Shown here: one piece after another, positions 33,922 to 42,346 of the stretch
How the letters are laid out: the number at the start of each line of letters is the position of its first letter
How positions within the stretch are numbered: position 1 is the first letter of the stretch
NCBI RefSeq assembly: GCF_013280595.1
Contig: NZ_JAAATY010000024.1
Span: 89,213 to 153,212, forward strand
Direction: 5' to 3'
Length of the DNA: 64,000 nt
Source of the DNA: Kibdelosporangium persicum
Lineage (GTDB): Bacteria; Actinomycetota; Actinomycetes; Mycobacteriales; Pseudonocardiaceae
Position numbers and translations under genes: made by a program
The notes under the pieces: model-generated
What the model was told of the DNA's origin: nothing
The model's database searches: none
What the model saw: the letters and a program-made list of their open reading frames with translations, nothing else

Positions 33922-34502
33922 GTCAGTCCGAATCCCGCCAGGGTCGCGTCGAGCATCGCCGACTGTACGGCAGCCGGGTAGGCGGCTGGGTCTGTGGACG
34001 CGAGGGCGGCCGCGCCTTCCACCATCGCGATCAGCGCGAAAGCCGTTGTCGTGACTCGTTCTTCCGGCCAGTCCGGCTCGGTCGCGGAGACCAGCCTGCT
34101 GATCCGTACCCGCCAGGCCTTGTTGTTCGTGCGGTGCAACGTGAGCAGGTCTTCGTCGCCGACTGCCGCGGCCAGGAACCCCATCCAGACAATGCTTTCG
34201 GCCGCGGTCCTCTCGTCCAGTGCCATTCCCTGCGCGAGAACGGCCCGTAGCGCGGCGCGCGGGTTTCCGGCTTCGGCTTCGAGCGCATCGGCTCGCTCCC
34301 GGGTCCGTTCGTGCAGGAGCTGACGGGCATGCTTCAGCAGCGCATGCCGGTTGGGAAACCGATGCATGACCAGGCCTGTCGTGCAGCCGGCCGCGGCGGC
34401 GACCGCGCGGATCGTGAGGCGTTCGATTCCCTGGCTGGCCAGCACGTCCCACACCGCACGGGAAAGCTCGACCTGGTGGGCGGTTCGTGACACGGATCGC
34501 AC
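33918..34502 (-). CDS. TetR-family regulator ending in a MITE target site
   Basis: A regulator of up to 194 residues. The HTH includes LASQGIERLTIRAVAAAAG and a TTGLVMHRF recognition helix. The ligand domain has TAAESIVWMGFLAAA. GTG 34502 is used, but GTG 34493 is better spaced from GAGGGGA. Its TAG stop is the right-hand CTAG of the MITE. It diverges from a GNAT gene across two tandem palindromes (34515-34544) likely to be its operators. Confidence 0.85.
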   Translation of the reverse strand: MRSVSRTAHQVELSRAVWDVLASQGIERLTIRAVAAAAGCTTGLVMHRFPNRHALLKHARQLLHERTRERADALEAEAGNPRAALRAVLAQGMALDERTAAESIVWMGFLAAAVGDEDLLTLHRTNNKAWRVRISRLVSATEPDWPEERVTTTAFALIAMVEGAAALASTDPAAYPAAVQSAMLDATLAGFGLT

Positions 34503-34514
34503 TCCCCTCGAAGC

Positions 34515-34544
34515 CGTAACAGCTGTTACGGTAACAGATGTTAC
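34515..34544. promoter_or_regulatory. Two abutting palindromic operators
   Basis: CGTAACAGCTGTTACG (34515-34530) is a perfect 16-bp palindrome, directly followed by GTAACAGATGTTAC (34531-34544), palindromic but for the centre. They lie between the divergent TetR and GNAT genes. Two TetR dimers side by side are likely. The GTAAC/GTTAC half-site resembles the operator at 27042-27072. Confidence 0.7.
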
Positions 34545-34554
34545 GAGGGAGTGG

Positions 34555-35046
34555 ATGATGCTGATCGAAACGCGACGGTGGGACGACCCGGAAGGCGCTG
34601 AGCTGCGACGACAGCAACGCGTCGAACTCGACGCACGCTACGGCAGCTCGGACCACGAGCCCGGCCCGCCGCCGTCAGCGGCCGACACGGACGTCTTCCT
34701 CGTCGCGGTGAGCGATGGGAAGGCCGTCGGGTGCGGCGCGCTGCGGCAGTTGGACTCCGGATCAGCCGAGATCAAACGTATGTACGTGGTGCCGCAGATG
34801 CGCGGGACCGGGGTCGCGACCAGCCTGCTGCGCGCGTTGGAGGCAGCCGCCGTCGAGCGGGGCTGGCACACGGTACGTCTGGAGACTGGCACCGCACAGC
34901 CTGACGCCCTGCGGTTCTACCGCCGTGAGGGCTACCGCGAAATCCCGCTCTTCGGCAACTACATCGGCTCGACGCTGTCCGTCTGCTTCGAGCGTGACCT
35001 CACGCCCGACAGGACCGGGTCGCGTTGCGAACGTTCCCCGCGGTAG
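34555..35046 (+). CDS. GNAT-family N-acetyltransferase
   Basis: A 163-residue GNAT acetyltransferase transferring acetyl from acetyl-CoA to an unknown amine. VAVSDGKAVGCGALR forms strands beta2-3, VVPQMRGTGVATSLL is the acetyl-CoA pyrophosphate loop (RGxGxA type), and FYRREGYREIP is the family's C-terminal motif. Two adjacent ATGs (34555, 34558) follow GAGGGA. Divergent from the TetR gene and likely its target. Ends 1 bp from the convergent small membrane gene. Confidence 0.85.
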   Translation: MMLIETRRWDDPEGAELRRQQRVELDARYGSSDHEPGPPPSAADTDVFLVAVSDGKAVGCGALRQLDSGSAEIKRMYVVPQMRGTGVATSLLRALEAAAVERGWHTVRLETGTAQPDALRFYRREGYREIPLFGNYIGSTLSVCFERDLTPDRTGSRCERSPR

Positions 35047-35047
35047 T

Positions 35048-35395
35048 TCAGATCCACCAGAAGAGGACCAGGACCAGCACCACGGTCGCGGCTAAGCCGA
35101 AGCCCGCGAGCAGAGCCGGGCGGCCGGGTCTGCGGTCGATCACGCGTTGGGCGTAGACCGCGACGCCCGCGCCGACGATGTGGCCGATCAGCTCGACCAC
35201 GCCGAGGCCGGGGACGCCGTTCGCCCAGGAGATGATCTGCAGGACGAGCACGGCCAGGGCGAGGACGACCAGGCCCGCCGCCAGCGCGCCGGTCAGCTCT
35301 CGCCAGAAACGGCCCTTGCGGCGCCGGGGTTCTTCTTCGGCCACCGCCGCCGAATCCTGGGTGGAAAGTTCCTCGGTCGCCTGCTCGGAGATCAT
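35048..35395 (-). CDS. Small three-helix membrane protein
   Basis: A 115-residue membrane protein not assigned to a family. An acidic N-terminus and a basic EEPRRRKGRFWRE segment are followed by helices at about 36-55, 63-82 and 94-114. The start ATG 35395 overlaps the RecB-family nuclease stop by 4 bp (ATGA), so the two are coupled, although no functional link is evident. Confidence 0.7.
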   Translation of the reverse strand: MISEQATEELSTQDSAAVAEEEPRRRKGRFWRELTGALAAGLVVLALAVLVLQIISWANGVPGLGVVELIGHIVGAGVAVYAQRVIDRRPGRPALLAGFGLAATVVLVLVLFWWI

Positions 35396-36225
35396 GGGGG
35401 CAACATCCCCCACGGGGCCGTCGGCGGCCCTGCCGCCTGGCCTTCTGGGCAGTGGCGACGGAAGTCGCACCATGAACATTGCCTTCCCACTTGCGGCGGG
35501 AACAACACGTCGGGATCGCCGCCTGCTTCGAGTGTGTCGGTCGCGAGCTGCAGTTCCTCGGCTGTCTCCTCCGCTCGTGCCTGGTGGCGCGCCAACGACT
35601 CGTCGGTGTGCTCCCACACTGCGACTTCGCCCGTGGGCAGGTGGTGGAGTTCCACACGCCTGCACTTGCGCCGCAGCGTTCGGGTGGTCGCGATGGCGTA
35701 CATCGCCAACGCCTGCGAGCCGCGGGCGTCGTCGGTGGTCAGCGCCTGCCTGCCGGTCTTGTAGTCGATGATCACCAGTTCGCCCTGGCGGTCGTCGATG
35801 CGGTCGACCCGGCCCTCGGCCACGATCGTGCCCGCCGGCGCCGAGACCCAGCGTTCGAGCCCGACCGGGTCGACCGTCACGTCCGTCTCGGCCAGGTAGC
35901 GGGCGACCCACTCACGGGCGCGGTCGCGGTAGGTCGCGGCTTGCGCCGAGTCGGCGAAACCGTCGTCCTTCCAATGGGTCGTCACGAGTGCCGCACCGGC
36001 CTCGGGCGTGCGCTTCTCCAACGGCAGGTCGAAGAAGGCGCGCAACGCGTTGTGCACGACGGCACCCAATGTCGAGTGCGCGTACGCGCCGCCGCGTTGC
36101 GGAGCCGGGCGGTCCACGTAAGTCATCCGGTAGCGGCGTGGACAGTCCATCCACGTCGCCAGCTTCGACGGGGTGACCCGCACCAGCTTCTTCGGCATGC
36201 TGTCGAATCCGAGCTGCCCTTGCAC
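35392..36225 (-). CDS. RecB-family PD-(D/E)XK nuclease with Fe-S cysteines
   Basis: A 277-residue Cas4/AddB-like exonuclease. SKLATWMDCPRRYRM opens with the first cluster cysteine. GRVDRIDD then VIIDYKTG (about 150-160) give the nuclease Asp and D-x-K residues. CSWCDFRRHC near the C-terminus gives three more cysteines for a [4Fe-4S] staple. It would degrade or process single-stranded DNA ends in repair. No CRISPR genes are near, so a Cas4 role is not indicated. Start GTG 36225 has no strong ribosome site. Confidence 0.85.
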   Translation of the reverse strand: MQGQLGFDSMPKKLVRVTPSKLATWMDCPRRYRMTYVDRPAPQRGGAYAHSTLGAVVHNALRAFFDLPLEKRTPEAGAALVTTHWKDDGFADSAQAATYRDRAREWVARYLAETDVTVDPVGLERWVSAPAGTIVAEGRVDRIDDRQGELVIIDYKTGRQALTTDDARGSQALAMYAIATTRTLRRKCRRVELHHLPTGEVAVWEHTDESLARHQARAEETAEELQLATDTLEAGGDPDVLFPPQVGRQCSWCDFRRHCPEGQAAGPPTAPWGMLPP

Positions 36226-36234
36226 ACGTCCAAG

Positions 36235-36864
36235 TTACCCGGAGCCACTGACAAAACCGCGAACGGAGTCGGCCAGGAGTTGCACCGCGATCGCGGCGAG
36301 CAGCAGACCTGCGATCTTGGCCAGCAGGACGATCCCGCTCTCCTTGATCAACCGGATCACCACGCCGGAGAAGCGCAGGCAGATCCACAACAGGAAGTGC
36401 ACGGCCAGGATCGCGAGTCCGAGCGCGACGTACGCGCCCGTCTGGCCTTCCGCCTGCCTGACGAACACGATCGTGGCCGCGATCGCCCCAGGCCCGGCGA
36501 GCAACGGCGTGCCGAGCGGCACCAGGGCGACGTTGACGTCCTCGACTTCCTGCGCCTCGGTCGTACCGCTGCCGTGCAGCAGGTCCAACGCGATGAGCAG
36601 CAACAACAGCCCACCCGCGCCCTGCAACGCCGGGATGCCGATGTGCAGGTACGACAGGATCGCCTGGCCGCCGATGGCGAACAGGCTGATCACCGCGAGC
36701 GAGACGAGCACGGCCTGCCGGGCCGCCTTGGCCCGCGCCGCCCGTGACTTGCGGCCGACCAGGCTGAGGAACACCGGGATGGTGCCCGGCGGGTCCATGA
36801 TCACCACCAGCGTGATGGTGGTCGCGGTGAACATCCGCGCGTCGAAGTAGTCAGCCAGTGCCAC
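36235..36864 (-). CDS. MarC-family integral membrane protein
   Basis: A 209-residue MarC (UPF0056) protein with six predicted membrane helices. Characteristic segments are MDPPGTIPVFLSL and LVPLGTPLLAGPGAIAATI, a repeated half-motif. The family was once linked to multidrug resistance, but its transport role is unproven. GTG 36864 gives the conserved N-terminus. Lies 9 bp upstream of the RecB-family gene on the same strand. Confidence 0.88.
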   Translation of the reverse strand: MALADYFDARMFTATTITLVVIMDPPGTIPVFLSLVGRKSRAARAKAARQAVLVSLAVISLFAIGGQAILSYLHIGIPALQGAGGLLLLLIALDLLHGSGTTEAQEVEDVNVALVPLGTPLLAGPGAIAATIVFVRQAEGQTGAYVALGLAILAVHFLLWICLRFSGVVIRLIKESGIVLLAKIAGLLLAAIAVQLLADSVRGFVSGSG

Positions 36865-36903
36865 CCGCCCATCCAAACAGGACACAGCCAAAACCGCAGG
36901 TAA

Positions 36904-36950
36904 CCCCTCGTGAGTGTTTAGCCGTGTTCTAACCCTGATAAACGCTCACG
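36904..36950. repeat. Palindromic repeat, copy 3 (degenerate, mixed type)
   Basis: Arms 36909-36928 and 36931-36950 share the CGTGAGTGTTTA core, but the inner part is CCGTGTT on the left and AACCCTGAT on the right, giving several mismatches. It lies between divergent marC and gntR genes, so a simple terminator role does not fit here. Confidence 0.75.
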
Positions 36951-36983
36951 ACGCCACGCTGGGAGTCGGCGGGACACTTCCTC

Positions 36984-37014
36984 TATAGTACTAGTTAGAT
37001 AGATAAATGGAGGA
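36984..37014 (+). promoter_or_regulatory. Promoter, operator-like palindrome and ribosome site of the GntR operon
   Basis: TATAGT (36984-36989) is a good -10. It overlaps the palindrome TAGTACTA (36986-36993) in an unusually AT-rich stretch, suggesting autoregulation by the YtrA-type GntR. GGAGGA at 37009-37014 lies 4 bases before GTG 37019, which decides that start over ATG 37007. Confidence 0.5.
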
Positions 37015-37018
37015 AGTC

Positions 37019-37411
37019 GTGATCGAGTTCCATCTGAACGGCAGATCCGGCCTGTCGCCGTACCAACAGCTGGTCCAGCAGGTACGGCACGCGCTGCGGC
37101 TCGGTCTGCTGCGGGAGGGCGATCAGCTGCCGAAGGTCAAGGACGTGGTCGCGCAGCTGGCCATCAACCCGAACACGGTGCTCAAGGCGTATCGCGAGCT
37201 TGAGCACGACGGGCTGGTCGCCGCGCGTCCCGGCGTCGGCACGTTCGTCACCGCCACGCTCAACGACGGGTCCAACGCCGCGCTCGGCGCGCTGCGCCAC
37301 GACCTGGTGCGGTGGCTTTCCAGGGCCCGCAAGGCAGGTCTCGACGAAGAGAGCATCGAGGCCCTGTTCACCACCACCTTTCGCTCCGCCGCGCAGGAGG
37401 ACATAGCGTGA
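37019..37411 (+). CDS. GntR-family regulator, YtrA type
   Basis: A 130-residue GntR regulator with an N-terminal winged helix (PYQQLVQQVRHALRLGLL; NPNTVLKAYRELEHDGLV) and a short C-terminal dimerisation tail, as in the YtrA subfamily that controls adjacent ABC transporters. The start is GTG 37019 (MIEFHLNGRSGLSP) by the ribosome site. Its stop overlaps the ABC ATPase start (GTGA). Probably represses this operon. Confidence 0.9.
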   Translation: MIEFHLNGRSGLSPYQQLVQQVRHALRLGLLREGDQLPKVKDVVAQLAINPNTVLKAYRELEHDGLVAARPGVGTFVTATLNDGSNAALGALRHDLVRWLSRARKAGLDEESIEALFTTTFRSAAQEDIA

Positions 37412-38283
37412 TCCTCAGAGCCCAAGGACTGGGCAGGAAGTACGGACGGCGGCGGGCACTGGCCGACTGCACGCTGGACATCCCCGCGGGGCACGTCACC
37501 GGGCTGGTCGGCCCGAACGGCGCAGGCAAGTCGACGCTGCTCAACCTGGCCGCGGGCATGCTCACGCCGACCGAAGGCATCATCGAGGTGTGCGGCGGCC
37601 GTCCCGGCAGCGGCACCGAGCAGCTGGCCAAAGTCGGGTTCGTCGCCCAGGAGACGCCGACGTACGCCGGGCTGACCGTCGCCGAACACCTGCACCTGGG
37701 CGCACAGCTGAATCCCGGCTGGGACAACGCACTCGCCTACGAACGGATCACCAGGCTCGGTCTCGATCCGGCACAGAAGGCCGGGAAGCTGTCCGGCGGG
37801 CAACGCGCCCAGCTCGCGCTCACGATCGGCATCGCCAAACGGCCGCGGCTGCTGTTGCTCGACGAGCCGGTCGCCGCGCTGGATCCGTTGGCGCGCAGGG
37901 AGTTCATGCAGGACCTGATGGAGAGCGTCGCCGAGCACGGGCTCAGCGTCGTGCTCTCGTCGCACCTGGTCGCCGACCTGGAACGGGTCTGCGACCACCT
38001 GATCGTCCTGATGGACTCCCGCGTGCGGATCTCCGGCGAGTTCGACGAACTGCTGGCCACGCACTTCCGGCTGACCGGCCCGCGCCGGGACGTCGACACG
38101 TTGCCGCGCAACCAGCAGGTCCTCTCGGTCAGTCACACCGACCGGCAGACCACGCTGCTGGTCCACACCAGCGAGCCGATCCTCGACCCGGCGTGGTCGG
38201 TCAGCCCGGTGACCATCGAGGACCTCGTCCTGGCCTACATGAGCCGCCCGCAAACCCGTCCCGCGCTGGAGGTGCTGCGATGA
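37408..38283 (+). CDS. ABC transporter ATP-binding protein
   Basis: A 291-residue ABC ATPase: Walker A GPNGAGKST (about 34-42), Q-loop VAQETPTY, signature LSGGQRAQ (about 128), Walker B LLLLDEPVAALD and the switch His in SSHLV. A C-terminal extension of about 80 residues probably modulates activity. With the next gene it forms an exporter of the YtrB/CcmA class. Cargo is unknown; such operons often respond to cell-envelope stress. Confidence 0.92.
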   Translation: MILRAQGLGRKYGRRRALADCTLDIPAGHVTGLVGPNGAGKSTLLNLAAGMLTPTEGIIEVCGGRPGSGTEQLAKVGFVAQETPTYAGLTVAEHLHLGAQLNPGWDNALAYERITRLGLDPAQKAGKLSGGQRAQLALTIGIAKRPRLLLLDEPVAALDPLARREFMQDLMESVAEHGLSVVLSSHLVADLERVCDHLIVLMDSRVRISGEFDELLATHFRLTGPRRDVDTLPRNQQVLSVSHTDRQTTLLVHTSEPILDPAWSVSPVTIEDLVLAYMSRPQTRPALEVLR

Positions 38284-39290
38284 TCTGGTTGACCTGGCGC
38301 CAGTTCCGGTTACCCGCCGCGGCCGTCGCCGCCATCGTCGTCACGCTCGCGATCGTCCTGGTGATCATCCAGCTGCCGTCCGCCGCCGACGCGCAGTCCC
38401 TGTTCGACCAGATCACCGATCTGGACTACTCGCTCTACTACGCGGGACTGATCGTGCTGTACGCGATCCCGCCGATCATCGGAATCTTCTGGGGCGCGCC
38501 GCTGATCACCCGTGAACTGGAAACGGGCACGTACCGCCTGGTGTGGAACCAAACCGTCACGCGTGGCCGCTGGCTCGCGGTCAAACTCGGCACGGCCGGG
38601 CTCGTGGCCGTGACCGTCGGCGGGCTGGCCGGCCTGGTGGTCAGCTGGTGGGCCGGTCCGATCGACACCGCGACCCTGACCACCCCGAATTCGAGTTTCG
38701 GTGCCCGGATGGAGCCGGTGGTGTTCGCCGCGCGCGGGATCGTGCCGATCGGGTACTCCGCCTTCGCGTTCGTCCTCGGTGTGACGGTCGGGATCCTGGT
38801 TCGGCGGACGGTCGCGGCGATGGCCGTCACGCTCGTCGCCTACATCGCCGTGCAGCTCATCGTCCCGGTGGCAGTACGGCCGTACATCGTGCCGCCGGAC
38901 CAGCAGACGGTCGCGATCACCGAAGAGAACATCACGATGATCGGGATCAACGAGTCCGGCAGGGTGGAGCGACTGGGGGTGGAGAACCAGCCGGGCTCGT
39001 GGCTGCTGTCCAACGAAACCGTCGACCCCGCAGGCAATCCGATCAAGCTGGGCGAAGCCGTCGCGCTCGCGGAATGCAGCGTCACGCTGCCGAACCAGGC
39101 AGGCCCGCCGCCTGGCCCACCGACTGCCTGCTTCGCGAAGCTGACCTCACTGGGCTACCGCCAGGAGCTGACGTATCAGCCCGCCAGCCGGTTCTGGGGA
39201 CTGCAGGCGTTGGAGCTGGCCGTCTACCTGGCTCTCACCGCCTTGCTGACGTGGTTGTCGTTCCGGTTGATCCGTCGTCGCCTGTCCTGA
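38280..39290 (+). CDS. ABC transporter permease
   Basis: A 336-residue permease with about six membrane helices (first at 13-33, last two near 315-330) and a large outer loop between helices 5 and 6 (about 205-300). It starts MIWLTWRQFR, common in actinobacterial ABC-2 permeases next to GntR regulators. ATG 38280 overlaps the ATPase stop by 4 bp, so both subunits are made in step. Confidence 0.85.
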   Translation: MIWLTWRQFRLPAAAVAAIVVTLAIVLVIIQLPSAADAQSLFDQITDLDYSLYYAGLIVLYAIPPIIGIFWGAPLITRELETGTYRLVWNQTVTRGRWLAVKLGTAGLVAVTVGGLAGLVVSWWAGPIDTATLTTPNSSFGARMEPVVFAARGIVPIGYSAFAFVLGVTVGILVRRTVAAMAVTLVAYIAVQLIVPVAVRPYIVPPDQQTVAITEENITMIGINESGRVERLGVENQPGSWLLSNETVDPAGNPIKLGEAVALAECSVTLPNQAGPPPGPPTACFAKLTSLGYRQELTYQPASRFWGLQALELAVYLALTALLTWLSFRLIRRRLS

Positions 39291-39303
39291 AAGGAAGACC
39301 AAG

Positions 39304-40380
39304 ATGCTTCGAGCCTTGACGGCGGTCGCCGTGACCGCGACGCTCGCGACCGGTCACCCAGCCGCCGCGGAGACCGCGTTGTTCCTGCCCGAACCGACCG
39401 GCCGGTACGCGGTCGGCGCGAAGTCCCTGTACCTCAAGGACTTGTCCCGCGCGGACCCGTGGGTCGGCGGCCCCCGGGAGCTGATGCTCACCCTGCGGTA
39501 CCCGGCGTGGACCACGGGCACGCGACGGGCGAAGTACATGACCGCGGACGAATCCAGGCTGTTGCTCGCGGGCATTCCCGGCGTACCGCCCGAAATCCTG
39601 ACCACGGTCAGGACCAACTCGTTCACCGACGCGCTCCCGGCTCCGGGCAGGCGGCCGCTCGTGGTCCTCTCCCCTGGCTACACCAAAACTCGCGCCACGC
39701 TGAGCACGTTGTCCGAAGAACTGGCCAGCGCCGGCTACATCGTGGCCACGGTCGACCACACCTACGAGAACACAGGCATGTCCTTCCCGGACGGGCGCGT
39801 CGCCACCTGCGCCTCCTGTGACGTCCCGCACGACCGGGCTTTCTGGCTGAAGCTCGAGGCAGGCCGCGCCGCGGATGTCTCGTTCGTGCTCGACGAGCTG
39901 ACCAGGAGGTACCCGATGATCGACCGGAACCGGATCGCGATGGGCGGCCACTCGGTCGGCGGCATCAGCACGATCCGGGCCATGCTGGCCGACCGGCGGA
40001 TTCGCGCGGGCATCGACATCGACGGCGGCTCGCACGAGGACAAGCCGACTGCCGAGCTGGACCGTCCCTTCATGTTCCTCGGTTCGGAAGGCAGCGGCCC
40101 TGAACAGAACACGGGCTGGGTCAATGAGTGGCAACGGATGACTTCGTGGAAACGGTGGCTGCTGGTGGACGGCACCAGGCACGCGTCCTTCACCGACGTC
40201 GGCCTGCTGGGCGAACAGCTCGGCCTGGCGGGCGGGGGCCCGCTGCCTGCGGACCGAACGGCCGTGATCACCCGGGCTTACGTGCGGGCGTTCTACGACC
40301 TCCACCTTCGCGGCGTGCCACAACCGCTGCTGGACGAGCCGTCCACGCAGTACCCGGAGGTGCGGTTCTGCACCGCCTGA
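39304..40380 (+). CDS. Secreted alpha/beta hydrolase (PAF-acetylhydrolase/lipase-like)
   Basis: A 358-residue exported hydrolase. Signal peptide about 1-22 (AVAVTATLATGHPAAAE). VVLSPGYTKTRATLS is the oxyanion region, GGHSVGG the nucleophile elbow (Ser about 220), and HASFTD a late His. This matches platelet-activating-factor acetylhydrolase-like and cutinase/lipase groups. ATCAS-CD cysteines could form a disulphide. GAAAGGA precedes ATG 39304. It follows the permease by 13 bp and may belong to the operon. Ends just before MITE copy 2. Confidence 0.82.
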   Translation: MLRALTAVAVTATLATGHPAAAETALFLPEPTGRYAVGAKSLYLKDLSRADPWVGGPRELMLTLRYPAWTTGTRRAKYMTADESRLLLAGIPGVPPEILTTVRTNSFTDALPAPGRRPLVVLSPGYTKTRATLSTLSEELASAGYIVATVDHTYENTGMSFPDGRVATCASCDVPHDRAFWLKLEAGRAADVSFVLDELTRRYPMIDRNRIAMGGHSVGGISTIRAMLADRRIRAGIDIDGGSHEDKPTAELDRPFMFLGSEGSGPEQNTGWVNEWQRMTSWKRWLLVDGTRHASFTDVGLLGEQLGLAGGGPLPADRTAVITRAYVRAFYDLHLRGVPQPLLDEPSTQYPEVRFCTA

Positions 40381-40387
40381 ATCTGGG

Positions 40388-40580
40388 CTAGGTCGTGTTT
40401 CGAATGTCCCGGTCGATGAGAGTCTGCCCCGGCCGGAGGCCGGAATCGGCTCGGTGGGGCGGTTCCTGGCGTCGCCGCGGGATCGCCGCGAATACTGGTT
40501 GTCTTTGGGCGGTCCCGCGGTGGCGTCAGGGGCCGCATCCGGCCCGGCTATCGCGATCGGGCATTTGAAACACGGCCTAG
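40388..40580. mobile_element. 185-bp MITE, copy 2 (inverted), with CTAG duplications
   Basis: Element 40392-40576 is bounded by CTAG at 40388-40391 and 40577-40580, the same length as copy 1 and its reverse complement except for two positions. The right CTAG gives the TAG stop of the minus-strand PHP gene. Near-identity implies recent movement or gene conversion. No transposase is encoded in the window. Confidence 0.9.
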
Positions 40581-41437
40581 CCGTGCAGTACGGGGACGCC
40601 GGAGGTGCGGGAGACCAGTTCTGCCAACGCCTCCGGCGACGTGGACTCCTGGCCGATCCTGATCGTCTTGTTCGTCCCGTGGTAGTCGCTGGAGCCGGTC
40701 CGCACCAGCCGCAGGTCCCCGGCCAGTTCGGCCAGTTCCGCCCGGGTGGCCTCGTCGTGGTCGGGGTGGTCGACCTCCAGGCCGGTCAGCCCGGCCGCGG
40801 CGAGTTCCTTGATCACGTCGGCCGTCACGGTCGGCCCACGGTGGTGGGCGAACGCGTGTGCCAGCACGGTGACGCCACCGGCGTCGGCGATCATCTCGAT
40901 CGCGGTGTGCACGGGGGTGTCGCGGCGGCTGACGTGGAACCGGCCGTTCGAGTTGAGGAACACAGCGAACGCCTCGTCGACCGTCTGCACGACACCGGCC
41001 TTCACCAGGGCCATGGCCAGGTGCGGACGGCCGGCTGGCGAGTCCTCCGGTAACCCCGCCATCAGCTCGTCGGCGTCGACGGGATAGCCGTCGGCGGCCA
41101 TGCGCCGGGCCATCTTGTGCAGCCGGGCACGGCGTTCGGCGCGCAGGCGCGACTGTTCGGCCACGATCGCGGGCGCGGTCGGGTCGAAGAGGTACGCCAA
41201 CAGGTGCACGGTGGCCGTGCCACCGCGCCCGTTGGGCGATGTGCAGGACAGCTCGGCGCCCCGGATCAGGGACAGCCCGGCCGGCAGCGCCGCGGCGGCT
41301 TCAGCCCAGCCCGCCGTGGTGTCGTGGTCGGTCAGCGCGACCGTCGACAACCCGGCGGCGGCCGCCGTGGTGATCAACTGGGTAGGCGTGTCCGTGCCAT
41401 CCGAGACGGACGAGTGCGTGTGCAGATCGATCACCAT
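40577..41437 (-). CDS. PHP-domain metal-dependent phosphoesterase
   Basis: A 286-residue PHP protein. IDLHTHSSVSDGT (metal ligands H6, H8), LTDHDTTAGW, the Glu of GAELSC, AHAFAHHRG and a C-terminal SSDYHG form the trinuclear metal site. Relatives (YciV/TrpH) are nucleoside 3',5'-bisphosphate or 5'-3' RNA/DNA phosphatases. ATG 41437 begins MVIDLHTH. The stop is the MITE's CTAG, so the C-terminus (PVLHG) is probably native. Confidence 0.87.
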   Translation of the reverse strand: MVIDLHTHSSVSDGTDTPTQLITTAAAAGLSTVALTDHDTTAGWAEAAAALPAGLSLIRGAELSCTSPNGRGGTATVHLLAYLFDPTAPAIVAEQSRLRAERRARLHKMARRMAADGYPVDADELMAGLPEDSPAGRPHLAMALVKAGVVQTVDEAFAVFLNSNGRFHVSRRDTPVHTAIEMIADAGGVTVLAHAFAHHRGPTVTADVIKELAAAGLTGLEVDHPDHDEATRAELAELAGDLRLVRTGSSDYHGTNKTIRIGQESTSPEALAELVSRTSGVPVLHG

Positions 41438-41472
41438 GCCATCCAGTGTGCTGCATGGCATGGCTCACCCTG

Positions 41473-42033
41473 CTAGCCGTTGGCCTTCTTGCCCAAGGCG
41501 GCCTTCTTCGCCTTGATCATCGAGAACCGCTCGGCCTGTGCCTTCTTGTCACCGAACACCAGTTCGGAGATGGCGTCGTAGACCTGCTCCGGCTTTGGTA
41601 AGTAGTTGATCCGGTTCAGTGCCTGGATCTGACCCGCGGACTCGACGACCATCGTGCCGTATCCGAAGATCCTGCCCACCCACGAGCGTTCGTACGTGAG
41701 GTCCGTCACCTTGCCGATCGGCATCATCAGGACTCTCGTGGTGAACACGCCAGTGGTCAGCATGAACCGCTTGTCGGTCACCACGATCCGCTCCACCCAC
41801 CACTCGATCACGAGGTAGGCGAACCGGAGCAGCACGATCAACGCCGCGTACCAGAGCACGTTCTGCAACAACCACATCGACGACGGCAGGATGTAGGAGA
41901 TCATCACGGCAACGGCCAGCAGGGCCGCCGCCTCGAAGACGTCCCACGCCAGCACCGTCCAATGCCTGCGCACCCGAATGACTCGTCGTTCCGAGTCGAG
42001 CAGGTACTCGTCTGGGTCCCTGGGCGCGAACAT
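41473..42033 (-). CDS. PH (bPH2)-domain membrane protein
   Basis: A 186-residue protein with two adjacent membrane helices (about 28-72) followed by a bacterial pleckstrin-homology domain (WVERIVVTDKRFMLTTGVFTTRVLMMPIGKVTDL) and a Lys/Ala-rich tail ending AKKAALGKKANG. The YdbS/bPH2 family is widespread in actinobacteria with no defined function; membrane-stress roles are proposed. ATG 42033. Followed by the small membrane gene's end 18 bp upstream. Confidence 0.83.
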   Translation of the reverse strand: MFAPRDPDEYLLDSERRVIRVRRHWTVLAWDVFEAAALLAVAVMISYILPSSMWLLQNVLWYAALIVLLRFAYLVIEWWVERIVVTDKRFMLTTGVFTTRVLMMPIGKVTDLTYERSWVGRIFGYGTMVVESAGQIQALNRINYLPKPEQVYDAISELVFGDKKAQAERFSMIKAKKAALGKKANG

Positions 42034-42051
42034 GTGCTCAGTATCTCGCGC

Positions 42052-42216
42052 CTACCCGCTGAAGACACTACGGACGAACAGAATCAGTGCCTCCGCGGCG
42101 TCCTTGATGGTGCTCAGGATGTTGTTGACGATGCCGGCAGACGCTTGCGGTTGAGTAACCAGGAAGAACACGAGCAAAGCGACTCCGGTCAACACGAGAA
42201 TTTTCTTCGTGTTCAC
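42052..42216 (-). CDS. Small single-helix membrane protein
   Basis: A 54-residue protein: MNTKKILVLTGVALLVFFL gives one membrane helix, followed by an amphipathic segment (IVNNILSTIKDAAEALILFV). GTG 42216 gives the best N-terminus, but TTG 42225 is better spaced from GGAGAAGAGACGGGG. No known domain. Transcribed toward the PH-domain gene. Confidence 0.6.
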   Translation of the reverse strand: MNTKKILVLTGVALLVFFLVTQPQASAGIVNNILSTIKDAAEALILFVRSVFSG

Positions 42217-42346
42217 GACGACCAACCCCGTCTCTTCTCCGCACCCGATGGCGCCTGTTGAAAACCGTTGTACCGCACAAAGCGGTCGGCTGACGAGAGT
42301 TGTACAGCACTCGGAGCACACACCCGGACACCCAGCCGGATCTCGC

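Noticed and set aside
35392..36225. A Cas4 gene
   Set aside because: The fold and cysteines are shared with Cas4, but no cas1/cas2 or CRISPR repeats occur, and the marC neighbourhood fits the general actinobacterial RecB-like exonuclease.
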